Source: Plasticicumulans acidivorans (GTDB taxonomy: Bacteria; Pseudomonadota; Gammaproteobacteria; Competibacterales; Competibacteraceae). Taken from it: a stretch of DNA of 64,000 bases. A program made the position numbers and the translations under genes. Shown piece by piece: positions 54,817-63,402 of this stretch (its first letter is position 1; the number at the start of each line of letters is the position of its first letter). The stretch lies in the NCBI RefSeq assembly GCF_003182095.1, contig NZ_QGTJ01000011.1, positions 1-64,000 on the forward strand, written 5' to 3'. The notes beneath the pieces are model-generated. The model did not search any database. It was not told where the DNA came from and saw only the letters and a program-made list of their open reading frames with translations.

Positions 54817-56121
54817 TCAGCGGATCTCCTCATGCAGCGCTTCGGCTTCGAACTCCGGGTAGGCGCTTTCGTAGTGCTCGCTGTAATCCAGGCCGCGTTG
54901 TTCGGCGATGCCGCCGGCACGCAGGCCGATCAGCGTGTCGATCGCCTTGAACATGATCCAGGCGACCGGGAAGGTCCACAGAAAAGCGGCACCGATACCG
55001 ATCGCCTGCACCAGCACGCGCTGCAGATCGAAGTCCTGACCGGCGACGAACAGGCCGGCCGCCAGCGTGCCCCAGGCCCCGCACAGGCCGTGCACCGACA
55101 CCGCGCCGACGACGTCGTCGAGGCGCAGGCGCAGCAGCAGGGCTTCGCCGGCGAGCATCAGGGTGCCGGCGACCAGTCCGGTCAGGGCGGCATGGCCCGG
55201 TTCCATCGTGGCGCAGCCGGCAGTGATCGAGACCAGACCGGCCAGCGAACCATTGACCGTTGCCGACAGCAGTATCGGGCGACCGAGCAGCGCCTGTGTC
55301 AGCAGCACGCCGACGGCGCCGGCAGCGGCGCCGAAATGGGTGTTGAGCACGATGCGGCCGACCGACACGTCGGCCATTGCCGTCGAACCACCGTTGAAGC
55401 CGAACCAGCCGAGCCAGAGGATGAAGCCGCCGAGCGCGACCGAGGTCATGTTGTGGCCGGGGATCGGCCGTACTTCACCATGCTGACCGAAGCGGCCGAG
55501 GCGCGGGCCAAGCACCATGATGCCGGCCAGCGCGCACCAGCCGCCGACCGAATGCACCACCGTCGAGCCGGCAAAATCGGTGAAACCGAGCTGCTTGAGC
55601 CAGCCGCTGCCACCGTACAGGCTGCCCCAGGCCCAGCTGCCGAACACCGGGTAGATCAGCGCCGTGGTCAGGGTCGAGGCCAGGATGTAAGCCCAGTAGT
55701 GCGTGCGTTCGGCCATCGCGCCGCTGACGATGGTCGCCGCGGTGGCGGCGAACATGCACTGGAAGAACAGCAGGCTGTAATCCATGTGCGCCGCGCCCCA
55801 CAGCAGGAAGTGGTCGGTGCCGATCCAGCCGCTCGGGTTGGCACCGAACATCAGCCCGTAGCCGAGCACCCAGAACGCCAGTGCACCAAAACAGCAGTCG
55901 GTGTAGTTCTTCATCAGCACGTTGACGGCATTTTTGGTGCGTGCCATGCCGCTTTCGACCAGCGCGAAACCCGCCTGCATGAAGAACACCAGCGCGCCGG
56001 TCAGTACCAGCCAGGCGGTGTCGATGGCGGCGCGCAGTTCTGGGTCGGCGGCGAAGGCTCCGGGCGACAGGCCGCAGAGCAGCAGGGCGAGGACGAAACG
56101 CGGGGGGCGGCGTGACGACAT
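54817..56121 (-). CDS. amt: Ammonium transporter (Amt/AmtB)
   Basis: A 434-residue channel with a cleavable signal peptide (about 1-24) and eleven helices, as in AmtB. Diagnostic are AGFALVESGMARTKNAVNVLMKN (ends given), DFAGSTVVHSVGGW with the pore histidine, GGFILWLGWFGFNGGS, and the second pore histidine in SVHGLCGAWGTLAAGLF. The cytoplasmic tail ends EALHEEIR. No glnK is adjacent. The 231-bp divergent gap to the Nudix gene holds its promoter, but I could not place a convincing sigma-54 site. Confidence 0.95.
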   Translation of the reverse strand: MSSRRPPRFVLALLLCGLSPGAFAADPELRAAIDTAWLVLTGALVFFMQAGFALVESGMARTKNAVNVLMKNYTDCCFGALAFWVLGYGLMFGANPSGWIGTDHFLLWGAAHMDYSLLFFQCMFAATAATIVSGAMAERTHYWAYILASTLTTALIYPVFGSWAWGSLYGGSGWLKQLGFTDFAGSTVVHSVGGWCALAGIMVLGPRLGRFGQHGEVRPIPGHNMTSVALGGFILWLGWFGFNGGSTAMADVSVGRIVLNTHFGAAAGAVGVLLTQALLGRPILLSATVNGSLAGLVSITAGCATMEPGHAALTGLVAGTLMLAGEALLLRLRLDDVVGAVSVHGLCGAWGTLAAGLFVAGQDFDLQRVLVQAIGIGAAFLWTFPVAWIMFKAIDTLIGLRAGGIAEQRGLDYSEHYESAYPEFEAEALHEEIR

Positions 56122-56352
56122 GGCAGAGTTTCCCTGTCAGATGGTGTCCAGATGGATTGAAAGAACGGAGCAGCCGGGCGAATGCCGGTGCTGTGAGACA
56201 ACGCATACTGTATTGCTTTTTGCTGTGGTGCAGCATCCGTCTGTTTCGGTGTCTGCCTTTGAGAAGCACTGCGGATGCCAGCACGGGCGTGGTTCAGCTT
56301 TTGCGCGGGCTGTGGCAGGGTGGCCGCCTGCGCCGCGGCCCGGAAGCCAGCC

Positions 56353-56886
56353 ATGCCCGAAGAATGGTTCGATGTCGTTGACGAGCACGATCGTCCGATC
56401 GGTCGTGCCACGCGCGCCGAAGTGCACCGCCTCGGCCTGCGTCACCGCTCGGTGCACATGCTGGTGTTCAATGCCCGCGGCGAGCTGTTCCTGCAGCGCC
56501 GTTCCGAGCACAAGGACAATTTCCCGGGGTTGTGGGACAGCTCGGCGGCCGGTCACGTCGAGGCGGGCGAGACCTACGAAGAAACAGTGCCGCGCGAGCT
56601 GCACGAGGAGCTCGGCCTTGTGCTGCGCACGCCGCCGCAGTTCCTGTTCGCCTTTCCGGCGAGCCCGCTGACCGGCATGGAATTCGTCCGCGTCTACCGC
56701 ATCGAGGCCGAGGGGCCGTTCGTGCTCGATCCGGTCGAGGTCGCCGAGGGGCGCTGGTTCACGCCGCAGGCCGTCGATGCCTGGCTCAGCGAACACCCGC
56801 AGCAGACCACGGCGACGCTGCACGAGATCTGGGGTCGCTGGTGTGCCATGGCGGCCGCCGGACGCAATGTGCACAGCGAACCGTGA
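56353..56886 (+). CDS. Nudix hydrolase (YfcD-like)
   Basis: A 177-residue Nudix protein. The complete Nudix box runs from G67 to L89 with E73, R81, E82, E85 and E86 in place. The N-terminal EEWFDVVDEHDRPIGRATRAEVH and RSVHMLVFNARGELFLQRRS resemble the YfcD group and isopentenyl-diphosphate isomerase-like folds. The substrate is unknown. The ATG at 56353 fits this N-terminus; the frame opens further upstream to 56275 without similarity. Confidence 0.9.
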   Translation: MPEEWFDVVDEHDRPIGRATRAEVHRLGLRHRSVHMLVFNARGELFLQRRSEHKDNFPGLWDSSAAGHVEAGETYEETVPRELHEELGLVLRTPPQFLFAFPASPLTGMEFVRVYRIEAEGPFVLDPVEVAEGRWFTPQAVDAWLSEHPQQTTATLHEIWGRWCAMAAAGRNVHSEP

Positions 56887-57014
56887 GCGGCGTGTCCGGC
56901 TTAAATTCGGACATCAATATCGGCTAGTCTCCGGCTTCGGCAGTACATCGGTTCGACATTCCGATAAACACGACAGTCGAACATCTTGCGGACAGACCAG
57001 GGAGTCCCCCGCCA

Positions 57015-57341
57015 ATGAAATATGCACTGCTGACAGCGCTGCTGAGCCTGCCGGCCGTGGCGTTTGCGCAGACGCCGCCGAAGAGCTTTGCACCATCTCT
57101 GACCGCACCGCCGGGCGATGCGGCACTGCGCGAGCAGGAGCGGGCAGGCACGCTCAAGCCGGCCGAACCATCGCTCACCCCATCGAACCAGCGTGAAGCC
57201 CGCTGCCAGCAGGCGCGTGACCGGCTGGAGAAGGCCGACGCCGAACTGGCCGATGCCGACGGTGCACAGGTCGGCCGCCAGCGGGCGATGAAAAAGAATC
57301 GCGATCAGGCCAGGGCGGCGGTGGAACAGTACTGCCGTTGA
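57015..57341 (+). CDS. Small exported protein, unknown function
   Basis: A 108-residue protein with a clear signal peptide (1-18, AFA|Q). The mature part is hydrophilic: a proline-rich start, then a helical Glu/Arg/Ala-rich region (about 55-105) with two cysteines (near residues 64 and 107) that could form a disulfide. AGGGAG precedes the ATG. It lies between the Nudix gene and the RND operon; no family recognised. Confidence 0.7.
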   Translation: MKYALLTALLSLPAVAFAQTPPKSFAPSLTAPPGDAALREQERAGTLKPAEPSLTPSNQREARCQQARDRLEKADAELADADGAQVGRQRAMKKNRDQARAAVEQYCR

Positions 57342-57407
57342 CGGCACCGCCCTGTCAGGGCAGTGCGAGGCTGGCTGGTGAGTAGCGGATTTGCGGGGGA
57401 CTTGGAC

Positions 57408-58532
57408 ATGCGGGCAGGGGTATTCGGATGTGTGCTCGGGGCGTGTGTCACCGCGCTCTGTGCCGGACAGGCAGATGCGCAGGACGCTGCGGCGCGACCG
57501 CCGACCGAGGTCAGCGTCATCACGGTCACGCCGCGCAATACGCCGGCGCAGTTCGAAACTTCCGGTAAGACCGAGAGCTCGCGGCTGGTTGAGATTCGCG
57601 CCCGCGTTGAAGGCTATCTGGAAAGGATCGACTATCAGGAAGGTGCGCTGGTCAAGACCGGCGATCTGCTGTTCCAGCTCGATGCATTGCCCTATGAGGC
57701 GGCAGCCGACAGCGCCAAGGCGCAGCTTGCCCAGGCCCAGGCGCGGCTGATCAATGCCAGCGCGACACTCAAGCGCGTGCGTCCCCTGGCCAAGGAAAAA
57801 GCCGTCAGCCAGAAGGATCTCGACGATGCGGTCTCCGCCGAGCTGGAGGCGCGTGCCGCGGTCGATGTCGCCAAGGCGCAGCTGCGCAGTGCCGAGCTCA
57901 ACCTCGGCTACACCACGATCCGCTCGCCACTGACCGGCCGTGCCGGCAAGTCCGAGCAGCGTGAGGGTTCGCTGGTGTCGCCGGGCGCCAACGGCCTGCT
58001 GACGACGCTGGTGCAGACCGATCCGATGTGGGTCAGTTTCGGCGTCGGCGAGCAGGATGTGCTGCGCTTTCGCCGCGGCCTGGCGTCCGGCGCGGTGCAG
58101 TCACCGAGCCAGGGCCGGATCGAGGTCGAGCTGACGCTGGCCGATGGCCGCGTCTATCCGCACAAGGCGGTGATCAACTACGTCGATCCGAACGTCGACG
58201 AGAAGACCGGCACGGTGAATCTGCGCGCCGAAGTGGCCAACCCCGACAACGCGCTCAGTCCGGGCCAGTTCGTGCGGGTGCGCGCCTCCAACATCGAGCT
58301 GGTCAACGCGGTCATGGTGCCGCAGCGCGCGGTGCTGCAGGGTGCGCAGGGCAAGGTGGTCTATGTCGTCGAGGACGGCAAGGCGCAGCCGCGGCCGATC
58401 GAGGCCGGCCAGTTCTACGGCGACCAGTGGATCATCAACAAAGGCCTGAAGGCCGGCGATACGGTGGTCGTCGATGGCGGGATCAAGCTGGCGCCGGGGG
58501 CGCCAGTGAAGATCGTCAGTACACTCAAGTAA
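57408..58532 (+). CDS. RND efflux periplasmic adaptor subunit
   Basis: A 374-residue membrane fusion protein of the AcrA/MexA type. The signal peptide is about 24 residues; it holds an early LGAC, so lipidation at C13 is conceivable but the position is unusually short. Lipoyl, alpha-hairpin (about 95-155, heptad Ala/Gln/Leu) and beta-barrel regions follow, with LGYTTIRSPLTGRAGKSEQREGSLV (ends given) and NVDEKTGTVNLRAEVANPD typical. First of a three-gene efflux operon. Confidence 0.94.
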   Translation: MRAGVFGCVLGACVTALCAGQADAQDAAARPPTEVSVITVTPRNTPAQFETSGKTESSRLVEIRARVEGYLERIDYQEGALVKTGDLLFQLDALPYEAAADSAKAQLAQAQARLINASATLKRVRPLAKEKAVSQKDLDDAVSAELEARAAVDVAKAQLRSAELNLGYTTIRSPLTGRAGKSEQREGSLVSPGANGLLTTLVQTDPMWVSFGVGEQDVLRFRRGLASGAVQSPSQGRIEVELTLADGRVYPHKAVINYVDPNVDEKTGTVNLRAEVANPDNALSPGQFVRVRASNIELVNAVMVPQRAVLQGAQGKVVYVVEDGKAQPRPIEAGQFYGDQWIINKGLKAGDTVVVDGGIKLAPGAPVKIVSTLK

Positions 58533-58545
58533 GCGGGGTCGCGCC

Positions 58546-61500
58546 ATGATCTCGCGCTTTTTCATCGACCGTCCGGTGTTCGCGGCGGTGCTGTCGATCG
58601 TCATCGTCATCGCCGGCCTGGCCGCGATCAAAGGCCTGCCGATCGCACAGTTCCCGGAAATCACCCCGCCGCTGCTGCAGATCAGCGCCTCCTACCCGGG
58701 GGCCGACGCCGAAACCGCCTCGGGCACCGTCGCCGCGCCGATCGAGCAGCAGGTCAACGGCGTCGACGGCATGATCTACATGCAGTCGAACAACTCATCG
58801 AGCGGTGACACCGGCCTCAACGTCTATTTCGACATCGGCACCGACGTCGATCGGGTGCTCACCGACCTGACCAACCGCGCCAATCTGGCCAATCCGCAGC
58901 TGCCGCAGGACGTCACCCGCAATGGCGTGGTGATCAAGAAGTCCTCGCCGAACATCCTGATGGCGATCGCGGTGCTGTCGGACGGCTCGCGTGATCCGAA
59001 CGAGGTCGCCAATTACGCCTCGATCAACATCGTCGACGAGATCAAGCGCATTCCCGGTGCCAACCAGGTGTCGATGTTCGGTCTCACCGACTATGCGATG
59101 CGCGTCTGGCTCAAGCCCGATCGCATGGCCGAGCTCGGCATCACCACCTCCGATATCCGCTCGGCGATCAACGAGCAGAACGCCCAGCCGGCCGCCGGGC
59201 GCATCGGTCAGGAGCCCACCGCCGGGCCGGTGCAGCTGTCGTTCCCGGTGACGGCGCGCGGGCGGCTGACCACGTCCGAGGAGTTCTCCAACATCATCCT
59301 GCGCTCGAACCCGGATGGTTCGGCGGTCTATCTGCGTGACGTGGCGCGCACCGAGCTCGGCATCCGCAGCTACGACGTCTCCAGTCAGGTCAACGGCAAG
59401 GACGCGGCCGTCATCCTCGTCTACCAGCAGCCCGGCGCCAATGCGCTCGACGTCGCCACCGCCGTGCGCCAGGCGCTCGACCGCATGTCCAAGAGTTTCC
59501 CCACGGGCGTCAGCTACGCGGTGCCCTACGACACCACCAAGTTCATCAATGTCTCGATCGAAGCGGTGATCCACACCTTCTTCGAGGCGGTGGCGCTGGT
59601 GGTGATCGTCGTCTTCCTGTTCCTGCAGAGCTGGCGGGCGACGGTGATTCCGTTGCTGGCGGTGCCGGTGTCGATCATCGGCACTTTCGCCGGCATGTAC
59701 ATGCTCGGTTTCTCGATCAACACGCTGACGCTGTTCGGCATGATCCTGGCGATCGGCATCGTCGTCGACGATGCCATCGTCGTCGTCGAGTCGGTCGAGC
59801 ACAACATGGCGCATTTCGGCATGACGCCGAAGGAGGCTGCGCGGCGCACGATGGACGAGGTCAGCGGGCCGGTCATCGCCATCGTGCTGGTGCTGTGTGC
59901 GGTGTTCGTGCCGGTCGGCTTCCTCGGCGGCATCACCGGCCAGCTCTATAAGCAGTTCGCGATCACCATCGCCATTTCCGTGGTCATCTCCGGCATCGTC
60001 GCGCTGACGCTGTCACCGGCGCTGGCGGCGCTGCTGCTGCGCCCGGCCAAGGGCGAGAAATGGCTGTTCTTCAGGCTGTTCGAGGCCGGCTTCAACAAGC
60101 TCACCGGCGGTTACCTGCTGGGCGCGAGCTTTCTGGTCCGTCGCGCCCTGCTCGGGACGCTGCTGTTCGCCGGCATGCTGGCGATCACTGTCAGCCTGTT
60201 CAAGACGGTGCCGACCAGCTTCGTGCCGGATGAGGACCAGGGCTACCTGATCGCGGCGGTGTTCATGCCCGACGGCGCCAGCCTCGAACGCACGCGCGAG
60301 GTGGCCAAGCGGGTATCGGCCGAGGCGCTGAAGAATCCCTCGGTGGAGGACGTGCTGACGCTGACCGGCTTCAACATGCTCGACTCGCAGAACAAGCCGA
60401 CGGCGGCCACGGTGTTCGTGACGCTCAAGGACTGGAAGGAGCGCAAGGACCCGGCCCAGTTCGCCGATGCGGTGCGCAAGCAGCTGCAGAAGACCTTCGC
60501 CTCGCTGCAGGAAGGCGTGGTGCTGGTGTTCAACCCGCCCCCGATTCCCGGTCTCGGCACCACCGGTGGCTTCGAGTTCTGGGTGCAGAACCGTGGCGAG
60601 GGCGGTACCGCGGCGCTGGAGAAGGCGCTGCACGAGATGCTGGCCAAGGCCAAGGACTACCCGGCGCTGGCCGGTCTGAGCACCACCATCCGCGCCAATT
60701 CGCAGCAGCTGTACGTCGATCTCGACCGCGAGCGCGCCCGCGCCCTCGGCGTCAAGATCAGCGACGTGTTCGATCTGCTGCAGGGCCTGTTCGGCAGCGT
60801 CTACGTCAACGACTTCAACAAGTTCGGGCGGACCTACCGGGTCATCCTGCAGGCCGAGCCGGAATACCGCAGTACGCCGGAGGACATCAGCAAGGTGTTC
60901 GTGCGCTCCTCCAGCGGGCAGATGGTGCCGCTGTCGGCGCTGGTGCAGGCGCGCTACACCACCGGGCCGGATAACGTCGCGCGTTTCAACGGCTTCGTCG
61001 CCGCGCGCATCAACGGCAGCGCGGCGCCGGGTTATTCCTCAGGGCAGTCGCTGGCGGCGATGGAGCAGCTGGCGAAGGATGTGCTGCCGGAGACGATGAC
61101 CTTCGCCTGGGCCGGCCAGGCTTTCCAGGAGAAGCAGGCGGGATCGTCTTCGGCGATCGCCTTCGTCTTCGGCCTGATCATGGTGTTCCTGATCCTGGCG
61201 GCGCAGTACGAGAAGTGGAGCCTGCCGTTCAGCGTCATGGTGGCGGTGCCCTTCGGTGTCTGCGGCGCGCTGATCGCGGTGTTCCTGCGCGGCCTGCCCA
61301 ATGACGTCTACTTCCAGATCGGTCTGGTGACGCTGATCGGCCTGGCGGCGAAGAACGCGATTCTCATCGTCGAGTTCGCCGTCGAGTTCCGCCATCAGGG
61401 CAAGTCGGCGCTGGAGGCGGCCCTTGAGGCCGCGCGCCTGCGCTTCCGGCCGATCGTGATGACCTCGCTGGCCTTCATCCTCGGCTGCGTGCCGCTGGCG

Positions 61501-61665
61501 ATCAGTACCGGCGCCGGCGCCAACAGCCGTATCTCGATCGGCACCGGCGTCATCGGCGGCATGCTCGGTGCGACGCTGCTGGCGATCTTCTTCGTGCCGC
61601 TGTTCTATCGCCTGTTCGATCGCAAGGGACCGGCCACCGCCGAAGAGGGCGAACACCATGCGTAA
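58546..61665 (+). CDS. RND efflux transporter (AcrB/HAE1 family)
   Basis: A 1039-residue inner-membrane proton antiporter with twelve helices and two large periplasmic loops. The start MISRFFIDRPVFAAVLSIVI is typical of HAE1 pumps, the proton-relay aspartates are in GIVVDDAIVVVE, and the second repeat has GLAAKNAILIVEFA. Family length is normal. It begins 13 bases after the adaptor; its stop overlaps the outer membrane gene. Confidence 0.96.
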   Translation: MISRFFIDRPVFAAVLSIVIVIAGLAAIKGLPIAQFPEITPPLLQISASYPGADAETASGTVAAPIEQQVNGVDGMIYMQSNNSSSGDTGLNVYFDIGTDVDRVLTDLTNRANLANPQLPQDVTRNGVVIKKSSPNILMAIAVLSDGSRDPNEVANYASINIVDEIKRIPGANQVSMFGLTDYAMRVWLKPDRMAELGITTSDIRSAINEQNAQPAAGRIGQEPTAGPVQLSFPVTARGRLTTSEEFSNIILRSNPDGSAVYLRDVARTELGIRSYDVSSQVNGKDAAVILVYQQPGANALDVATAVRQALDRMSKSFPTGVSYAVPYDTTKFINVSIEAVIHTFFEAVALVVIVVFLFLQSWRATVIPLLAVPVSIIGTFAGMYMLGFSINTLTLFGMILAIGIVVDDAIVVVESVEHNMAHFGMTPKEAARRTMDEVSGPVIAIVLVLCAVFVPVGFLGGITGQLYKQFAITIAISVVISGIVALTLSPALAALLLRPAKGEKWLFFRLFEAGFNKLTGGYLLGASFLVRRALLGTLLFAGMLAITVSLFKTVPTSFVPDEDQGYLIAAVFMPDGASLERTREVAKRVSAEALKNPSVEDVLTLTGFNMLDSQNKPTAATVFVTLKDWKERKDPAQFADAVRKQLQKTFASLQEGVVLVFNPPPIPGLGTTGGFEFWVQNRGEGGTAALEKALHEMLAKAKDYPALAGLSTTIRANSQQLYVDLDRERARALGVKISDVFDLLQGLFGSVYVNDFNKFGRTYRVILQAEPEYRSTPEDISKVFVRSSSGQMVPLSALVQARYTTGPDNVARFNGFVAARINGSAAPGYSSGQSLAAMEQLAKDVLPETMTFAWAGQAFQEKQAGSSSAIAFVFGLIMVFLILAAQYEKWSLPFSVMVAVPFGVCGALIAVFLRGLPNDVYFQIGLVTLIGLAAKNAILIVEFAVEFRHQGKSALEAALEAARLRFRPIVMTSLAFILGCVPLAISTGAGANSRISIGTGVIGGMLGATLLAIFFVPLFYRLFDRKGPATAEEGEHHA

Positions 61666-63115
61666 GGGGCTGTGGGTCGCCTGTGCCGTCAGCCTCGGTG
61701 GCTGTTCCGCGCTCGGCCCGGACTATGAGCGGCCGCCGCTGGAGGTGCCGGGACACTGGCGCCTCGATCCGGCGCAGACCAGCGAGCTGGTCAACGGCGC
61801 CTGGTGGGAGCAGTTCGGTGATCCGCAGCTGAACACGCTGATCGGTATCGCACTCGACGAGAACCGTGATCTGCGCATCGCGGTGGCGCGCGTCGAGGAA
61901 TACCTCGGCCGCTACGGGGCGACCCGCGCCGACCAGTTCCCGCAGGTCGCCGCCGGCGCCGATGCCGGTCACGGACGGACCGCGGAAAGCCAGCGTCTGC
62001 CCGGCTCGGCGGCCACCGCCAGCCAGTTCGACGTCAATCTCGGCGCCAGTTTCGAGCTCGACCTGTGGGGGCGGCTGCGCCGTGCGACCGAGGCGGCGCA
62101 GGCGGATCTGCTGGCGCAGCAGGAGGCGCGGCAGACGGTGGTGCTGACACTGGTCAGCTCCGTCGCCAACGCCTACATCTCGCTGCGCGAGCTCGACCAG
62201 CGGCTGACGATCACGCGCACGACGCTGCAGAGCCGGGCGGAGTCGATGCACCTGGCGCAGCGGCGTTTCGAGGTCGGCCTGACGCCGGAGCTCGATGCAC
62301 GCCAGGCGGAGTCGGAATACGAGTCGACGCGGGCGATGGTGCCGCAGCTCGAACAGGCGATCGTGCAGCAGGAAAACGCCTTGTCGCTGCTGCTCGGCCG
62401 CAACCCCGGGCCGATCGTGCGCGGCCGCACCCTGGTCGAACTGCGCCGGCCGGTGGTTCCCGCCGGCCTGCCGTCCGACCTGATCGAGCGCCGTCCTGAC
62501 ATCCGTCAGGCCGAGCAGCAGTTGGTCGCTGCCAACGCCCAGATCGGCATCGCCCGCGCGGCCTATTTCCCGGTGGTGTCGCTGACCGGGGCGCTCGGCA
62601 GTGTTTCGCCGCAGCTGTCGTCACTGTTCGGCGGGCCGGCGCGCGCCTGGAGCTACGGTGCCGGCCTGAGCGTGCCGGTGTTCACCGCCGGCAAGATCGC
62701 CGGGCAGGTGCAGGCGGCCGAGGCCGTGCAGCAGCAGACGCTGGAAAACTACCGCAAGACGGTACAGACGGCGTTCGCCGAGGTCGAGAACGCCCTGGTC
62801 GCCGCCAGCAAGACCAGCGAGCAGCTCGAAGCGCAGGCACGTCAGGTCGAGGCGCTGCGCAGTTATCTGCGGCTGGCGCGGCTGCGTTACGACAACGGCT
62901 ACACCAGCTACCTGGAAGTGCTCGATGCCGAGCGCAACCTGTTCAGTGCCGAGCTCAGCCTGGCGCAGACGCGTGGCAGCGAGCTGTCGACGCTGGTCAA
63001 TCTGTACAAGGCGATGGGCGGCGGCTGGGTCGACGAGGCTGCACGCCGTTCGACGCTGGTTTCTCCCGGTGTTGCCGGCGCGCCACCGTCAGCGACGGCG
63101 ACCCGCGGCACATAG
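61658..63115 (+). CDS. Outer membrane efflux lipoprotein (NodT/OprM family)
   Basis: A 485-residue outer membrane channel with lipobox SLGGC (C16) and the usual GPDYERPPLEVPGHW start. Two repeated TolC-like segments are visible (about 60-260 and 270-465), with RRPDIRQAEQQLVAANAQIGIARA and RLRYDNGYTSYLEVLDAERNLF (ends and spans) as hallmarks. Its ATG overlaps the pump stop by 8 bases, giving a complete adaptor-pump-channel operon. No regulator gene is adjacent inside the window. Confidence 0.95.
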   Translation: MRKGLWVACAVSLGGCSALGPDYERPPLEVPGHWRLDPAQTSELVNGAWWEQFGDPQLNTLIGIALDENRDLRIAVARVEEYLGRYGATRADQFPQVAAGADAGHGRTAESQRLPGSAATASQFDVNLGASFELDLWGRLRRATEAAQADLLAQQEARQTVVLTLVSSVANAYISLRELDQRLTITRTTLQSRAESMHLAQRRFEVGLTPELDARQAESEYESTRAMVPQLEQAIVQQENALSLLLGRNPGPIVRGRTLVELRRPVVPAGLPSDLIERRPDIRQAEQQLVAANAQIGIARAAYFPVVSLTGALGSVSPQLSSLFGGPARAWSYGAGLSVPVFTAGKIAGQVQAAEAVQQQTLENYRKTVQTAFAEVENALVAASKTSEQLEAQARQVEALRSYLRLARLRYDNGYTSYLEVLDAERNLFSAELSLAQTRGSELSTLVNLYKAMGGGWVDEAARRSTLVSPGVAGAPPSATATRGT

Positions 63116-63402
63116 CCCCCTGTCACGGACCGGCGCCGGCCCGTGCGGCTGCGGCCAGGTGGCCGGGCATGCGCTTTGTCATGGCCCGGTTGCCGGCCGT
63201 TCGCGTACAACCCTAAAGGACGGAAGCAAACCCGCAGGCAGCGGCGGTGCGGGTCGTCGTCGCGCAGACGGCCTGTTTGCGACTGCATCCGGCACCATTG
63301 CGGATATCGTCTGTCTGATTCGATCACGTGGGCGCAGGAGGAACGCGTTACCCTTGCTGCGTTCTGCTTCTCCCCGTTTCGCATCGATCTGGAATTGCAT
63401 CC

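Noticed and set aside
54832..56115. Open frame of 427 codons antisense to amt
   Set aside because: The minus-strand Amt protein has all pore and membrane signatures; the antisense frame is hydrophilic low complexity.
56122..56352. Sigma-54 promoter for amt
   Set aside because: On the minus strand a TGCTGCACC...GCA stretch was considered, but the invariant GG at -24 is absent.
63206..63260. c-di-GMP class I riboswitch before dsbC
   Set aside because: GCAAACC plus a stem is present, but the GGGACGCAAAGCC half and the tetraloop receptor are missing.
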